33,228 bases of DNA, from contig NZ_JAAKZW010000074.1 of assembly GCF_011044995.1 (NCBI RefSeq), forward strand, positions 1-33,228, read 5' to 3'. Positions 15,438 through 27,758 of this stretch are shown here, one piece after another. The stretch is from Streptomyces mesophilus (lineage in GTDB: Bacteria; Actinomycetota; Actinomycetes; Streptomycetales; Streptomycetaceae). The translations under genes and the position numbers were made by a program. Every line of letters starts with the position of its first letter. Within the stretch, counting starts at the first letter, position 1. Below the pieces are notes generated by a model, which did no database searches, was not told where the DNA came from, and saw only the letters and a list, made by a program, of their open reading frames with translations.

Positions 15438-16253
15438 ATGCGCAGCTACAGCCCCGACCTCACCCCGCCGTGGAAGAAGCCGAAGCCGGTCCCGACCGTG
15501 GAGGCGACGACGGACCTTGTCGTCGAGGAGGTGTCGACGGGCTTCTGCGGAGCGGTCATCCGCTGCGAGGCGAACACGGTCACGCTGGAGGACCGCTTCG
15601 GCAAGCACCGGGTGTTCCCGCTCGACCCCCGCGGCTTCCTGCTCGACGGCAAGGTGGTGACCCTGACCCGCCCGGCCGCCCCTGCTCCGGTACGCCGGGA
15701 TCGCACCGCATCGGGTTCGGTCGCGGTACCGACGGCCCGCGCCCGGGTGGCGAGGGCCGGCCGCATCTATGTCGAGGGCCGGCACGACGCGGAGCTGGTC
15801 GAGCGGGTCTGGGGCGACGACCTGCGCATCGAGGGCGTCGTCGTCGAGTACCTCTCGGGCATCGACGACCTGCCCGCCATCGTCGCGGACTTCGCTCCCG
15901 GCCCGGACGCCCGCCTCGGCATCCTGGTCGACCACTTGGTCCCCGGCTCGAAGGAGTCCCGCATCGCGGCCTCGGTCACGGGCTCGCACGTCCTGGTGGC
16001 CGGCCACCCGTACATCGACGTCTGGGAGGCGGTGAAGCCGTCCTCGGTGGGCATCGCGGCATGGCCCCGAATCCCGCACGGCGAGGACTGGAAGACGGGC
16101 GTCTGCCGCGCGCTCGGCTGGCCCGAGAACACGGGCGCGGCCTGGCAGCACATCCTGTCGAAGGTGACGTCCTACAAGGACCTGGAGCCGGAACTCCTGG
16201 GCCGGGTCGAGGAACTCATCGACTTCGTGACCACCAGCCCGTCCGGCGTTTGA
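15438..16253 (+). CDS. DUF3097 family protein, Toprim-like
   Basis: The 271-residue product belongs to an actinobacterial family of unknown function (DUF3097). The N-terminal third is a small beta-rich module (TVEATTDLVVEEVSTGFCGAV), followed by a basic linker with two RxR stretches. The second half reads like a Toprim fold: a first acidic motif in RIYVEGRHDAELVERVWG (Glu in VEG, Asp in HDAE), then GILVDHLVPGSKE with Asp, and later GHPYIDVWEAV. The Toprim-like reading is my inference; if right, it suggests a metal-dependent nucleic-acid role. Translation starts at ATG 15438. The last residues (SPSGV) and stop come from what appears to be a dispersed streptomycete repeat. Confidence 0.85.
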   Translation: MRSYSPDLTPPWKKPKPVPTVEATTDLVVEEVSTGFCGAVIRCEANTVTLEDRFGKHRVFPLDPRGFLLDGKVVTLTRPAAPAPVRRDRTASGSVAVPTARARVARAGRIYVEGRHDAELVERVWGDDLRIEGVVVEYLSGIDDLPAIVADFAPGPDARLGILVDHLVPGSKESRIAASVTGSHVLVAGHPYIDVWEAVKPSSVGIAAWPRIPHGEDWKTGVCRALGWPENTGAAWQHILSKVTSYKDLEPELLGRVEELIDFVTTSPSGV

Positions 16254-16302
16254 GGACATCCGAACGAAGTCCGGATGCGGGGGCCTGGGGCGGAGCCCCG
16301 CC
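16236..16302. repeat. probable dispersed streptomycete intergenic repeat with hairpins
   Basis: The segment contains CCCGTCCGGCGTTTGAGGAC (from 16239) and, further on, GGGGCCTGGGGCGGAGCCCCG. From memory, both parts recur together behind many Streptomyces genes. The first part overlaps the last codons and stop of the DUF3097 gene. Assignment to a repeat family needs a genome-wide count. Confidence 0.6.
16257..16299 (+). terminator. double hairpin between convergent genes
   Basis: CATCCG/CGGATG (16257-16262 with 16272-16277, 9-base loop) is followed by GGGGC/GCCCC (16287-16291 with 16295-16299, 3-base loop). The pair sits between the stops of the DUF3097 gene and hemW and could stop transcription from either side. 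There is no T tract. Confidence 0.55.
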
Positions 16303-16316
16303 CGAATCAGCCCGCC

Positions 16317-17549
16317 TCAGTCCACCAGGTCCCGCACCACCGCATCCGCCAACAGCCGCCCCCGCAGGGTCAGTACGGCCCGCCCCTCCTCGTAGGGGAC
16401 GGGATCGAGCAGCCCGTCCTCCAGAGCACGGCGGGAAGCCGCGAGGCCGGCCGGCTTGAGCAAGGAGAGGGGGCACCCCTCGAGAAGCCGCAGCTCGAGC
16501 AGCACCCGCTCGACCCGCCGGTCCTCCGCCGAGAGCAGCTCACGCCCGGCCCCGGGCGACGAACCGGCCGCGAGCCGGGACGCGTACGCACCGGGGTGCT
16601 TCACGTTCCACCAGCGCACCCCGCCCACGTGGGAGTGGGCGCCGGGCCCCGCACCCCACCAGTCCGCGCCCCGCCAGTACAGCTCGTTGTGCAGACAGCG
16701 CGCCGCCTGGGACGTGGCCCAGTTGGAGACCTCGTACCAGTGGAAGCCCGCGGACGAGAGCACGGAGTCCGCCATCAGATAGCGGTCCGCGTGGACGTCG
16801 TCGTCCGTCATCGGGATCTCGCCCCGGCGGATCCGCCGGGCCAGCTGGGTCCCTTCCTCGACGATCAGGGCGTACGCGGAGACGTGGTCGGGACCCGCAC
16901 CGAGCACGGCGTCCAGGGACGCGCGCCAGTCGTCGTCGCTCTCCCCCGGCGTGCCGTAGATCAGGTCGAGGTTGACGTGCTCGAAGCCCTCGGCCCGCGC
17001 CTCGGCGACGCACGCCTCGGGACGACCGGGCGTATGCGTACGGTCGAGGATCTGCAGCACGTGCTGCCGGGCGCTCTGCATGCCGAAGGAGACCCGGTTG
17101 TAGCCGCCGGCCCGCAGCGCGGCCAGATACGCGGGGTCGACCGAGTCCGGATTGGCCTCGGTGGTGACCTCGGCCCCGTCCGCGAGCCCGAACTCGTCAC
17201 GGATCGCGCCGAGGATCCGTACGAGATCGGCGGCGGGCAGCAGCGTCGGCGTACCGCCTCCGACGAAGACGGTCTCGACGGCCCGCGGGTCGTCCCCGAG
17301 CACCTTGCGCGCGAGCCGGATCTCGTCGATCAGGGTGTCGGCGTAGTTGTCGCGCGAGGCGAGCACGCCACCGGATCCGCGCAGCTCACCGGCGGTGTAC
17401 GTGTTGAAGTCGCAGTAGCCGCAGCGGGTGGCGCAGTACGGCACGTGGACGTAGAACCCGAGGGGCCGCGCGGCGCTCCCGGCGAGCGCGGAGGCGGGCA
17501 GCGCCCCGTCGTCGGGCACGGGTTCCCCGTCGGGAAGAGCAGAAGGCAT
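16317..17549 (-). CDS. hemW: HemW-type radical SAM haem chaperone
   Basis: HemW is related to coproporphyrinogen III dehydrogenase HemN but transfers haem to target proteins rather than oxidising porphyrinogen. The 410-residue product has the radical SAM cluster motif CATRCGYC (Cys39, Cys43, Cys46) preceded by FYVHVPY, the FVGGGTPTLL glycine motif, the NPDSVD and QSARQHVL segments and the C-terminal HemN domain. It lacks the long N-terminal extension of true HemN. The ATG at 17549 is chosen; upstream residues are not family-like. In bacteria hemW often lies near lepA and hrcA, as here. A 16-bp tandem repeat array lies just upstream and reaches into the leader region. Confidence 0.93.
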   Translation of the reverse strand: MPSALPDGEPVPDDGALPASALAGSAARPLGFYVHVPYCATRCGYCDFNTYTAGELRGSGGVLASRDNYADTLIDEIRLARKVLGDDPRAVETVFVGGGTPTLLPAADLVRILGAIRDEFGLADGAEVTTEANPDSVDPAYLAALRAGGYNRVSFGMQSARQHVLQILDRTHTPGRPEACVAEARAEGFEHVNLDLIYGTPGESDDDWRASLDAVLGAGPDHVSAYALIVEEGTQLARRIRRGEIPMTDDDVHADRYLMADSVLSSAGFHWYEVSNWATSQAARCLHNELYWRGADWWGAGPGAHSHVGGVRWWNVKHPGAYASRLAAGSSPGAGRELLSAEDRRVERVLLELRLLEGCPLSLLKPAGLAASRRALEDGLLDPVPYEEGRAVLTLRGRLLADAVVRDLVD

Positions 17550-17579
17550 ACCCCTATTGTCCCGGACGCCGAAAGCCCA

Positions 17580-17675
17580 CGGCCCCACGAGCCGGCCGGC
17601 TCACGATCCGACCGGCTCACGATCCGACCGGCTCACGATCCGACCGGCCCACAAGCCGGCCGGCCCACAAGCCGG
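17580..17675. repeat. six-copy 16-bp tandem repeat
   Basis: Consecutive 16-base units run from 17580: one divergent copy (17580-17595), three identical CCGGCTCACGATCCGA copies (17596-17643) and two identical CCGGCCCACAAGCCGG copies (17644-17675). The array lies between the stop of the phosphatase gene and the start of hemW, both on the minus strand. Confidence 0.93.
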
Positions 17676-17688
17676 CCGGCCCCCGCCC

Positions 17689-19623
17689 TCACCGAGCCTG
17701 CAACACCAGCACCGCCAGATCGTCATCCACCGGCGTCTGCGCGAAGTCATGCACCAGGCGCCGGATCCGCTCCGCCACCATCGCCGCAGACAGCCCACCG
17801 CACTCGGCGAGCGCGTTGGCCAGCCCGTCCCCGTCGTCCAGCATCCGCAGCCCCGAGCGCCGCTCCGTGACCCCGTCCGTCACGCACAGGAGCGTCTCGC
17901 CCGAGCCCAGGACGAACGACTCGCTCGAGTACTCCGGCTCGTCGAGCACCCCGAGGAGCACCTGCGGCCCGGCGGCCGGCCGCACCTCGCCGTCCGGGCT
18001 GAGCAGCAGCGGCAGCGGGTGTCCGGCGCACGCGAGAGTGCAGCGCACCCCTTCCGGAGAGGGTTCGAGCTCCCCGTACAGAAGGGACAGGAAGCGCGTG
18101 GGAGAGCCGTCACCGGACAGGTCGCCCATGCCCGCCGCCGCGACCGCACGCGCCGCCGAGTCCGCCGCCTCCATCGCGTCGTCGAGCAGCAGCCGGTTGA
18201 GGCGGTCGAGCACGTCGGAGACCTGGTAGCCCTCGCGGGCGAGCAGCCGCAGCCAGGGGCGGGCGAGCCCGGTGACGACGGCGGCCTCCGGACCGTTTCC
18301 GCAGACATCGCCGAGGGCGAAGCACCAACGGCCGTCGCCCGCCGGGAAGATGTCGTAGAAGTCGCCGCCCGCGAGCCCGTTGTCCCGCGGCTCGTACACC
18401 AGGGCGCTCTCCACGCCCGGCACTTCGGCCATCGAGCTGGGCAGCAGCCCGCGCTGCAGGACCCGGCTGATGGTGGCCTGGCGCGAGTACTGGCGGGCCG
18501 CGCCGATCGCCAGGGCCACCCTGCGGCTGAAGTCCTCGAGGAGTCCGGTGACTTCGTCGGGGAAGCGCATCAGCCCGGTCCGCCCGAGCAGCAGCGTGCC
18601 GAGCGCGCGGCCGCCGGCGACCAGGCGGTACGCGAGCGCCGTACCGGAGGTGTCGCCGATGCCTTCGAAGGGCCACGGCACCGGGACGGGGCCGCCGTGC
18701 AGCGGGCCCGGGATGACCGGGAGGTCCTTCTCCAGTACGCGGCGCAGTTCCTCGATCCGGGATTCGCTGTGGTGCCAGACGCGGGCGAGCCGGGGCGCGG
18801 TGGGCCCGGTGCCGCGGCCGTGCCGGTCGGCCTCGTCGTTGAGCCAGACCGCGCACCAGTCGGCGAGCCGGGGCACGAGGAGCTGCCCGGCCAGGGCCGC
18901 CACCATCTCCTCGTCGAGCTGTCCTGCGAGCAGATCGGAGGCCTCGGCGAGGAAGGCGAGCGCCCCGCGATTGCCCCAATCGCCTTGTTCGCGGGACTTC
19001 TTGGGGCCCGGCGAGAGGATGTCGGCGACGCGCAGCCCGCGCTGCAGTGCCTGCTCCCCCGCGTACGCCTCGATCTGCTGGGCCGCGTCCACGCCGTCCA
19101 CGGGCAGGCGCGCCCAGACGGTCTTGTTGCCGGGGCGGTACGTGATGCCCCAGGACTCGGAGAGGCAGGCGACGAGTTGCAGCCCGCGGCCGTACTCGGC
19201 GAGGCCGCCCTGCGGCTGGCCGCCGGTCTCTCCGTGGACGGCCCGGCCGGGGTGGTGGTCGCACACCTCGATGACCACGGCCGCGCCCTCGTCCAGATCT
19301 CCGTCGGCGGCCAGGACCGCCTCCATCCGGCAGACGACCTCGACATGCGTGCCCGCGTGGACGACGGCGTTGGTGACGAGTTCGCTGACGAGGACGACGG
19401 CGTCGTCGGCGAGCCGCTCGGTCAGACAGGCCGACACGGGGATGCCGGCCTCGGTCCAGTCGGCGAAGGCCGCGCGGACGAAGCGGCGCGCGGCGGCCGG
19501 CGCCAGGGGGTTGCCCGGCAGCGAGGTACTGGCATGGGCGCCATCCGCAGGCCTCAGCGGAGCATGGGCGGCTGAGGTGACTGGGCGGAATACGTTCTCC
19601 CGCTGCATTGGAATGGACCCCAC
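17689..19623 (-). CDS. SpoIIE-type PP2C phosphatase with RsbW-like ATPase and GAF domains
   Basis: The 644-residue product joins three modules. Residues about 45-175 form a GHKL ATPase of the RsbW/SpoIIAB anti-sigma kinase type, with N-box SELVTNAVVHA and the later EYGRGLQLV. Residues about 210-385 resemble a GAF sensor domain. Residues about 410-640 form a SpoIIE-type serine phosphatase, with metal ligands in AGGDFYDIF, GDVCGNGPEA, AGHPLPLLL and the closing VDDDLAVLVL. Such proteins both phosphorylate and dephosphorylate anti-anti-sigma factors. The start is GTG 19623 or ATG 19608. It is divergent from the hybrid kinase, the same layout as osaC beside osaA in S. coelicolor, where OsaC modulates sigma-B. 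No anti-anti-sigma or sigma gene is in the window, so its partners are elsewhere. Confidence 0.92.
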   Translation of the reverse strand: MGSIPMQRENVFRPVTSAAHAPLRPADGAHASTSLPGNPLAPAAARRFVRAAFADWTEAGIPVSACLTERLADDAVVLVSELVTNAVVHAGTHVEVVCRMEAVLAADGDLDEGAAVVIEVCDHHPGRAVHGETGGQPQGGLAEYGRGLQLVACLSESWGITYRPGNKTVWARLPVDGVDAAQQIEAYAGEQALQRGLRVADILSPGPKKSREQGDWGNRGALAFLAEASDLLAGQLDEEMVAALAGQLLVPRLADWCAVWLNDEADRHGRGTGPTAPRLARVWHHSESRIEELRRVLEKDLPVIPGPLHGGPVPVPWPFEGIGDTSGTALAYRLVAGGRALGTLLLGRTGLMRFPDEVTGLLEDFSRRVALAIGAARQYSRQATISRVLQRGLLPSSMAEVPGVESALVYEPRDNGLAGGDFYDIFPAGDGRWCFALGDVCGNGPEAAVVTGLARPWLRLLAREGYQVSDVLDRLNRLLLDDAMEAADSAARAVAAAGMGDLSGDGSPTRFLSLLYGELEPSPEGVRCTLACAGHPLPLLLSPDGEVRPAAGPQVLLGVLDEPEYSSESFVLGSGETLLCVTDGVTERRSGLRMLDDGDGLANALAECGGLSAAMVAERIRRLVHDFAQTPVDDDLAVLVLQAR

Positions 19624-19725
19624 TGTGCGGCTCCAGGGCAGTTCAGGGAAATGCCTCTCCGGCGACAGGGACAGAGTGACAGACTGACTCCGCCCATAAG
19701 CGCCGAGTTACTGAAGTGGGCCGCC

Positions 19726-23931
<4,206 letters not shown>

Positions 23932-23942
23932 GCATTACCACC

Positions 23943-24527
23943 ATGAGCACTGAGGTTTCGACAGACGACCGGGCAAGCATCCTCCTTGTCGACGACATGG
24001 AGGACAACCTGACCGCGCTCGAAGCCGTCCTGGGGTCACTCAACGAACCGCTGATCCGGGCGCGTTCGGGCGAGGAAGCGATGAAGGCGCTGCTGCGGCA
24101 GCCCTTCGCCGTGGTCCTGCTCGATGTCCGGATGCCCGGCATGGACGGCTTCGAGACCGCCGCGAACATCAAACGCCTCGATCAGACCAAGGACATCCCG
24201 ATCATCTTCCTCACGGGCACGGACGCCGATACGGGCTATGCCTTCAGGGGGTACGCGACGGGCGCGGCGGACTATCTCACCAAGCCCTTCGACCCATGGG
24301 TGCTGCGGGCGAAGGTGACGGTCTTCCTCGACCTGCACCGCAAGAATGTGCAGCTGCAGCGGGCGCTCGCCCGCGAACAGGCCCAGTTCGCCGAGCTGTC
24401 CGAGCTGCTCGCCCGGCTCGAGTCCCGGCTGACCGGTACGGATGCACCCCAACTCGCGGAAGCACGCGGCGAGCTGGCCCGTATGGAGGAAGTGCTGACC
24501 CTCATGCGACGCGGGCGGAGCCAGTGA
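23943..24527 (+). CDS. response regulator with coiled-coil tail (OsaB-like)
   Basis: The 194-residue product has one receiver domain (about 12-128) with the acidic pair in LLVDDMEDN, phospho-acceptor Asp61 (LLDVRMPGMDG), Thr91 (FLTGTD) and Lys114 (LTKPFDP). A long helix of about 60 residues follows, rich in Leu, Gln and Glu (LQRALAREQAQFAELSELLARLE) and likely to be a coiled coil. There is no DNA-binding domain, so it should act by protein contact. It lies 11 bases behind the hybrid kinase and is presumably its partner. The same arrangement, receiver plus coiled coil beside a HAMP-repeat kinase, is that of OsaB. A 13-bp perfect hairpin overlaps its stop codon. Confidence 0.92.
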   Translation: MSTEVSTDDRASILLVDDMEDNLTALEAVLGSLNEPLIRARSGEEAMKALLRQPFAVVLLDVRMPGMDGFETAANIKRLDQTKDIPIIFLTGTDADTGYAFRGYATGAADYLTKPFDPWVLRAKVTVFLDLHRKNVQLQRALAREQAQFAELSELLARLESRLTGTDAPQLAEARGELARMEEVLTLMRRGRSQ

Positions 24528-24543
24528 TCCGGCTCCGCCCGCG
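24510..24543. terminator. 13-bp perfect hairpin over the stop codon
   Basis: Bases 24510-24522 pair fully with 24531-24543; the 8-base loop AGTGATCC contains the TGA stop of the response regulator. The stem is nearly all G/C and lies between convergent genes, so it could terminate in both directions. Confidence 0.75.
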
Positions 24544-24572
24544 CCCACGGTCCCGCAGGGGGTTCTGGGTCC

Positions 24573-26462
24573 TTACGCCTCGCGCGATCCCGCGTACATC
24601 TCGTCGACGAGCGCCTTGAACTCCCGCTCCACGACCGGACGCTTGAGCTTGAGGCTCGGCGTCAGCTCGCCGTGCTCGACGTCGAGATCACGCGGCAGGA
24701 TCCGGAACTGCTTGATGGTCTGCCAGCGCTGCAGCCCCTGGTTGAGCTGCTTGACGTAACCGTCGATGAGCGCGGTCGTCTTCGGGTCGGCCAGGACGGC
24801 CTCGTACGAGGTGGAGGAAAGTCCTTCCTCCTTGGCCCAGTTGACGATGGACGGCTCGTCGAGGGCGATCAGCGCGGTGCAGTAGTTGCGGTCGGCGCCG
24901 ATGACCAGGATGTTCGAGACGTACGGGCAGACGGCCTTGAACTGTCCCTCGACCTCGGACGGCGCGATGTACTTGCCGCCGGACGTCTTGATGAGGTCCT
25001 TCTTGCGGTCGGTGATCCGCAGATACCCGTCGGCCGAGAGCTCACCGATGTCCCCGGTGTGGAACCAGCCGTCCGACTCCAGGACTTCGGCGGTCTTCTC
25101 GGGCAGCCCGTGGTAGCCCTGCATGATGCCCGGGCCGCGCAGCAGGATCTCGCCGTCGTCCGCGATCCGCACCTCGGTGCCGGGCAGCGGCTTGCCGACC
25201 GTGCCGGTGCGGTACGCCTCACCGGGGTTGACGAAGGACGCGGCGCTCGACTCCGTCAGGCCGTAGCCCTCCAGAATGTGCACCCCGGCGCCGGAGAAGA
25301 AGAACCCGATCTCGGGCGCGAGCGCGGCCGACCCGGAGACACAGGCACGGAGCCGCCCGCCGAAGGCCTCACGCAGCTTGGAGTACACCAGCGCGTCGGC
25401 GACCTTGTGCTTGGCACTGAGCCCGAACGGCGCGGAGGACTTCCCCGTACGACGGAAGTTGTCCTGCGTGACCTTGGCGTACTCGCGCGCGACACCCGCC
25501 GCCCACTGGAAGATCTTGTACTTGGCGCCACCGCCGGCCCGCGCCTTGGCCGCGACCCCGTTGTAGACCTTCTCGAAGATCCGCGGCACGGCGGCCATAT
25601 AGGTCGGCTGCACGACGGGCAGATTTTCGATGATCTTGTCGACCCGCCCGTCCACGGCGGTGACATGACCGACCTCGATCTGGCCGCTGGTCAGCACCTT
25701 GCCGAAGACGTGCGCGAGCGGCAGCCACAGGTACTGCACATCGTCGGGACCGACGAGCCCGGTCTGCGCGATGGCCTTCGCCATGTACGACCAGTTGTCG
25801 TGCGGCAGACGGACGCCCTTGGGCTTGCCGGTGGTACCCGAGGTGTAGATCAGCGTCGCGAGCTGGTCCTTCGTGAGCGCCGCGACGCGCTCCTTCACGA
25901 CCTCGGGATTCTTCTCCAGATACGCCGCTCCGCGGGCCTCGAGGTCCTCGAGGGAGAGCACCCAGCCCTCCGGATCGCCCTCGGCGGCCTGCGCGTCGGC
26001 GGTCTGCATCACCACGACATGCTTCAGATCCGGCAGCTCACCGCGCCGCTCGCGCACCTTCGCGAGCTGCTCGGCGTCCTCGGCGATCAGCACCCGGCTG
26101 TCGGAGTCGCTCAGGATATACGCGGCTTCCTCGGCGTTGGTCGAGGCGTAGACCGTGGTCGTGGCGGCCCCGGCGCAGAGGATGCCGAGGTCGGCGAGGA
26201 TCCATTCGACCCGGGTGTTGGCCGCGAGCGCGACGCGCTGCTCGGGCCCTACGCCGATTTCGATCAGGCCGGCCGCGACGGCGTAGACGCGCTCGGCGGC
26301 CTGGCCCCAGCTCAGCGACTTCCATTCGTCCGGGCCCTGCCCCGAGGCGGGGGGCACCGGGTAGCGGTAGGCCTCTCCGTCGGGAGTCTTGGCCACGCGC
26401 TCAAGGAAGAGGTTCGCCACGGACGGCGGTCGGTTCTCGATCAAGTTCTGTGTGTCGCTCAC
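24573..26462 (-). CDS. long-chain acyl-CoA synthetase (AMP-forming)
   Basis: The enzyme activates fatty acids with ATP and CoA. The 629-residue product has the adenylate-forming superfamily motifs: YTSGTTGKPKG (around residue 210, phosphate loop), EGYGLTESSA (A5) and GWFHTGDIGEL (A7). ITDRKKDLIKTSGGKYIAP carries the family's FACS signature, and ELTPSLKLKR with the catalytic Lys is near the C-terminus. It is of the FadD15 type common in actinobacteria. The start is GTG 26462 with GGAGG about 5 bases upstream. The leader from 26463 to 26600 is AT-richer than its surroundings and holds an imperfect inverted repeat that could be a TetR-type operator for fatty-acid control. It converges on the response regulator. 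Confidence 0.95.
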   Translation of the reverse strand: MSDTQNLIENRPPSVANLFLERVAKTPDGEAYRYPVPPASGQGPDEWKSLSWGQAAERVYAVAAGLIEIGVGPEQRVALAANTRVEWILADLGILCAGAATTTVYASTNAEEAAYILSDSDSRVLIAEDAEQLAKVRERRGELPDLKHVVVMQTADAQAAEGDPEGWVLSLEDLEARGAAYLEKNPEVVKERVAALTKDQLATLIYTSGTTGKPKGVRLPHDNWSYMAKAIAQTGLVGPDDVQYLWLPLAHVFGKVLTSGQIEVGHVTAVDGRVDKIIENLPVVQPTYMAAVPRIFEKVYNGVAAKARAGGGAKYKIFQWAAGVAREYAKVTQDNFRRTGKSSAPFGLSAKHKVADALVYSKLREAFGGRLRACVSGSAALAPEIGFFFSGAGVHILEGYGLTESSAASFVNPGEAYRTGTVGKPLPGTEVRIADDGEILLRGPGIMQGYHGLPEKTAEVLESDGWFHTGDIGELSADGYLRITDRKKDLIKTSGGKYIAPSEVEGQFKAVCPYVSNILVIGADRNYCTALIALDEPSIVNWAKEEGLSSTSYEAVLADPKTTALIDGYVKQLNQGLQRWQTIKQFRILPRDLDVEHGELTPSLKLKRPVVEREFKALVDEMYAGSREA

Positions 26463-26540
26463 GACATCCTCCGGGCCCGCGACAGTGCGTGCGACTGATG
26501 CGACTGAGTGGCTGCTGGTGCGTACTGTGGTGTGCGTTGT

Positions 26541-26570
26541 TTAACTTGCGAGTAACTATCGAGTGATCAG
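26541..26570. promoter_or_regulatory. possible operator upstream of the acyl-CoA synthetase gene
   Basis: TTAACTTGCGAGTAA (26541-26555) is a near-palindrome: TTAACT and AGTAA pair apart from one extra base. A second CGAGT half-site follows at 26560. TTACTCGCGAGTAA-like sites are used by some actinobacterial TetR regulators of fatty-acid genes. The match is suggestive only. Confidence 0.3.
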
Positions 26571-26632
26571 AGTAGAGCGCCCGGGCCCGGCGCGTAAGGG
26601 GCCTTGAGCTGTCAGTTCCTCACAGAACGGCA

Positions 26633-26666
26633 ACGGGCCCGCAGCGCTGGTGCGCTGCGGGCCCGT
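26633..26666 (-). terminator. 15-bp perfect hairpin behind the 98-residue secreted protein gene
   Basis: Bases 26633-26647 pair perfectly with 26652-26666 around the loop TGGT. The stem starts 14 bases beyond the stop of the minus-strand gene. No T tract follows. Confidence 0.75.
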
Positions 26667-26680
26667 GCCGGGCGAACGGG

Positions 26681-26977
26681 TCAGTTGACGCTGACGCTCG
26701 CGGACGTCTCGGACTTCGCCGTGGCGTCGACATCGGCGTCCACGTCGGCCTCGGCGTTGACGCTGGCGTCCACCTCCACCGACGGGATGAGGGCGTCGAC
26801 AAGGCCGGCGAGGTCGAGGCGGACCAGCGCGTTGAGGGCCGCGTCCGCCGTTGCGGCCGTGGCCACCTCCGGCTCCGGGGCGACGGTGGACGCGGACGCG
26901 GCGGAAGCCGCACCACCGAGCATCAGGACTGCGGCGCACACAAGGCCGGCGCCACGCACAACTACGTTCTTGTTCAT
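26681..26977 (-). CDS. small secreted acidic protein, Asp/Ala/Val repeats
   Basis: The 98-residue product has a clear signal peptide (basic NKNVVVR start, hydrophobic core to about residue 22, AxA sites near 27-29). The mature chain is about 70 residues without cysteine. It has a short amphipathic middle (ALNALVRLDLAGLVDALI) and a low-complexity acidic tail of alternating D/V/A (NAEADVDADVDATAKSE) ending in Ser-Val repeats. The ATG at 26977 has a perfect AAGGAGGT site 7 bases upstream, so strong translation is expected. The upstream region to about 27060 is AT-rich for this genome and contains GATAAT on the minus strand. No family is recognised; chaplin and rodlin features are absent. Composition suggests an envelope or matrix component. 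Confidence 0.75.
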   Translation of the reverse strand: MNKNVVVRGAGLVCAAVLMLGGAASAASASTVAPEPEVATAATADAALNALVRLDLAGLVDALIPSVEVDASVNAEADVDADVDATAKSETSASVSVN

Positions 26978-27101
26978 GGGGATTACCTCCTTCAGGCTCC
27001 GGCATACATAACCTCGAATTATCGCCCTGTAACACAGTTAATACGGATGGGCGAGCCGAGGCGTCCGAATGGGGAACGACAAAAGGGCCCCGAAAAAATA
27101 A

Positions 27102-27136
27102 AAGCGGGCCCGGCGCAGGAAATGCGCCGGGCCCGC
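27102..27136 (-). terminator. strong rho-independent terminator
   Basis: A 15-bp perfect stem (27102-27116 with 27122-27136, loop GGAAA on plus) is followed on the minus strand by TTTATTTTTT. It ends transcription of the 125-residue secreted protein gene and separates it from the next gene. Confidence 0.9.
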
Positions 27137-27187
27137 TCAATTCACGTTGCCACCGCTCGGAGGTGCGGCACGCGTGAGGTGGGGCAA

Positions 27188-27565
27188 TTAGCCGATCGGC
27201 AGGCCGCCGAGGTGCGGCATGGCGCCGAGGCCACGGGCCTTGGCGTCCTGGTTGACCTTGCCGGCCGCGTCGACGTCGGCGTTCTCGACAGCCTCGGTCG
27301 CGTTCTCCGAGGTGTTCTCGACAGCCAGACGGGCTTCGCGGGCGACACCGGTGAGGGTGCCGATGGTGCCGTTGATGTCGACGTCGGCGACTTCCTGCAG
27401 CTCCTTCAGGCTGGCGCTGGAGTCGTTGACCGTCTTGGTGTCGAGGAGCTTGTCCGCCGGCACCGGCGCAGCCGCACGCGGGGCGTCGTCAGCCATCGCC
27501 GGGGAGGCGAAACCAACAGCCATAACGGAACCGGCAACGATCGCAGCAGCCTTCGTGTACTTCAC
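27188..27565 (-). CDS. small secreted protein, unknown function
   Basis: The 125-residue product begins KYTKAAAIVAGSVMAVGFA and has a cleavage site after AMA (residue 25). The mature part of 100 residues has no cysteine and is mostly helical and acidic, with repeated Glu-Asn segments (AVENTSENATEAVENADVD). It ends in a Gly/Leu/Pro-rich tail (GLGAMPHLGGLPIG). The GTG at 27565 follows GAAAGGGA; an upstream in-frame start at 27604 would put a charged leader before the signal peptide. It shares an ADVDA segment and general make-up with the secreted protein just downstream, so the two may be distant paralogues. The 286 bases upstream, to the lepA stop, hold its promoter region and the lepA terminator; no further gene is seen there. 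Confidence 0.72.
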   Translation of the reverse strand: MKYTKAAAIVAGSVMAVGFASPAMADDAPRAAAPVPADKLLDTKTVNDSSASLKELQEVADVDINGTIGTLTGVAREARLAVENTSENATEAVENADVDAAGKVNQDAKARGLGAMPHLGGLPIG

Positions 27566-27758
27566 TTCAGGATCCCTTTCCGAAGCGGCGTCCTTCACGG
27601 TCACGACCGTCGTGCCGTCCGAGCGTAATGCTGGCCGCTCGGAACGCCGCTGCCACCCTTCGTAACGGGGCGCCCCTGCCTGCGGAAACTCTTAAATCCC
27701 GGCTTTTTTGGCATTCACTCGGATGTCGCAGAATTCTTCCAATCCTCACATCAACGCA

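Noticed and set aside
19624..19725. A specific operator in the divergent phosphatase/kinase gap
   Set aside because: GACAG-like short repeats are present but no convincing palindrome or promoter pair stands out.
26681..27565. Chaplin or rodlin genes
   Set aside because: Neither protein has the chaplin Cys/Gly/Asn pattern nor the rodlin signature; only the signal peptides and size agree.
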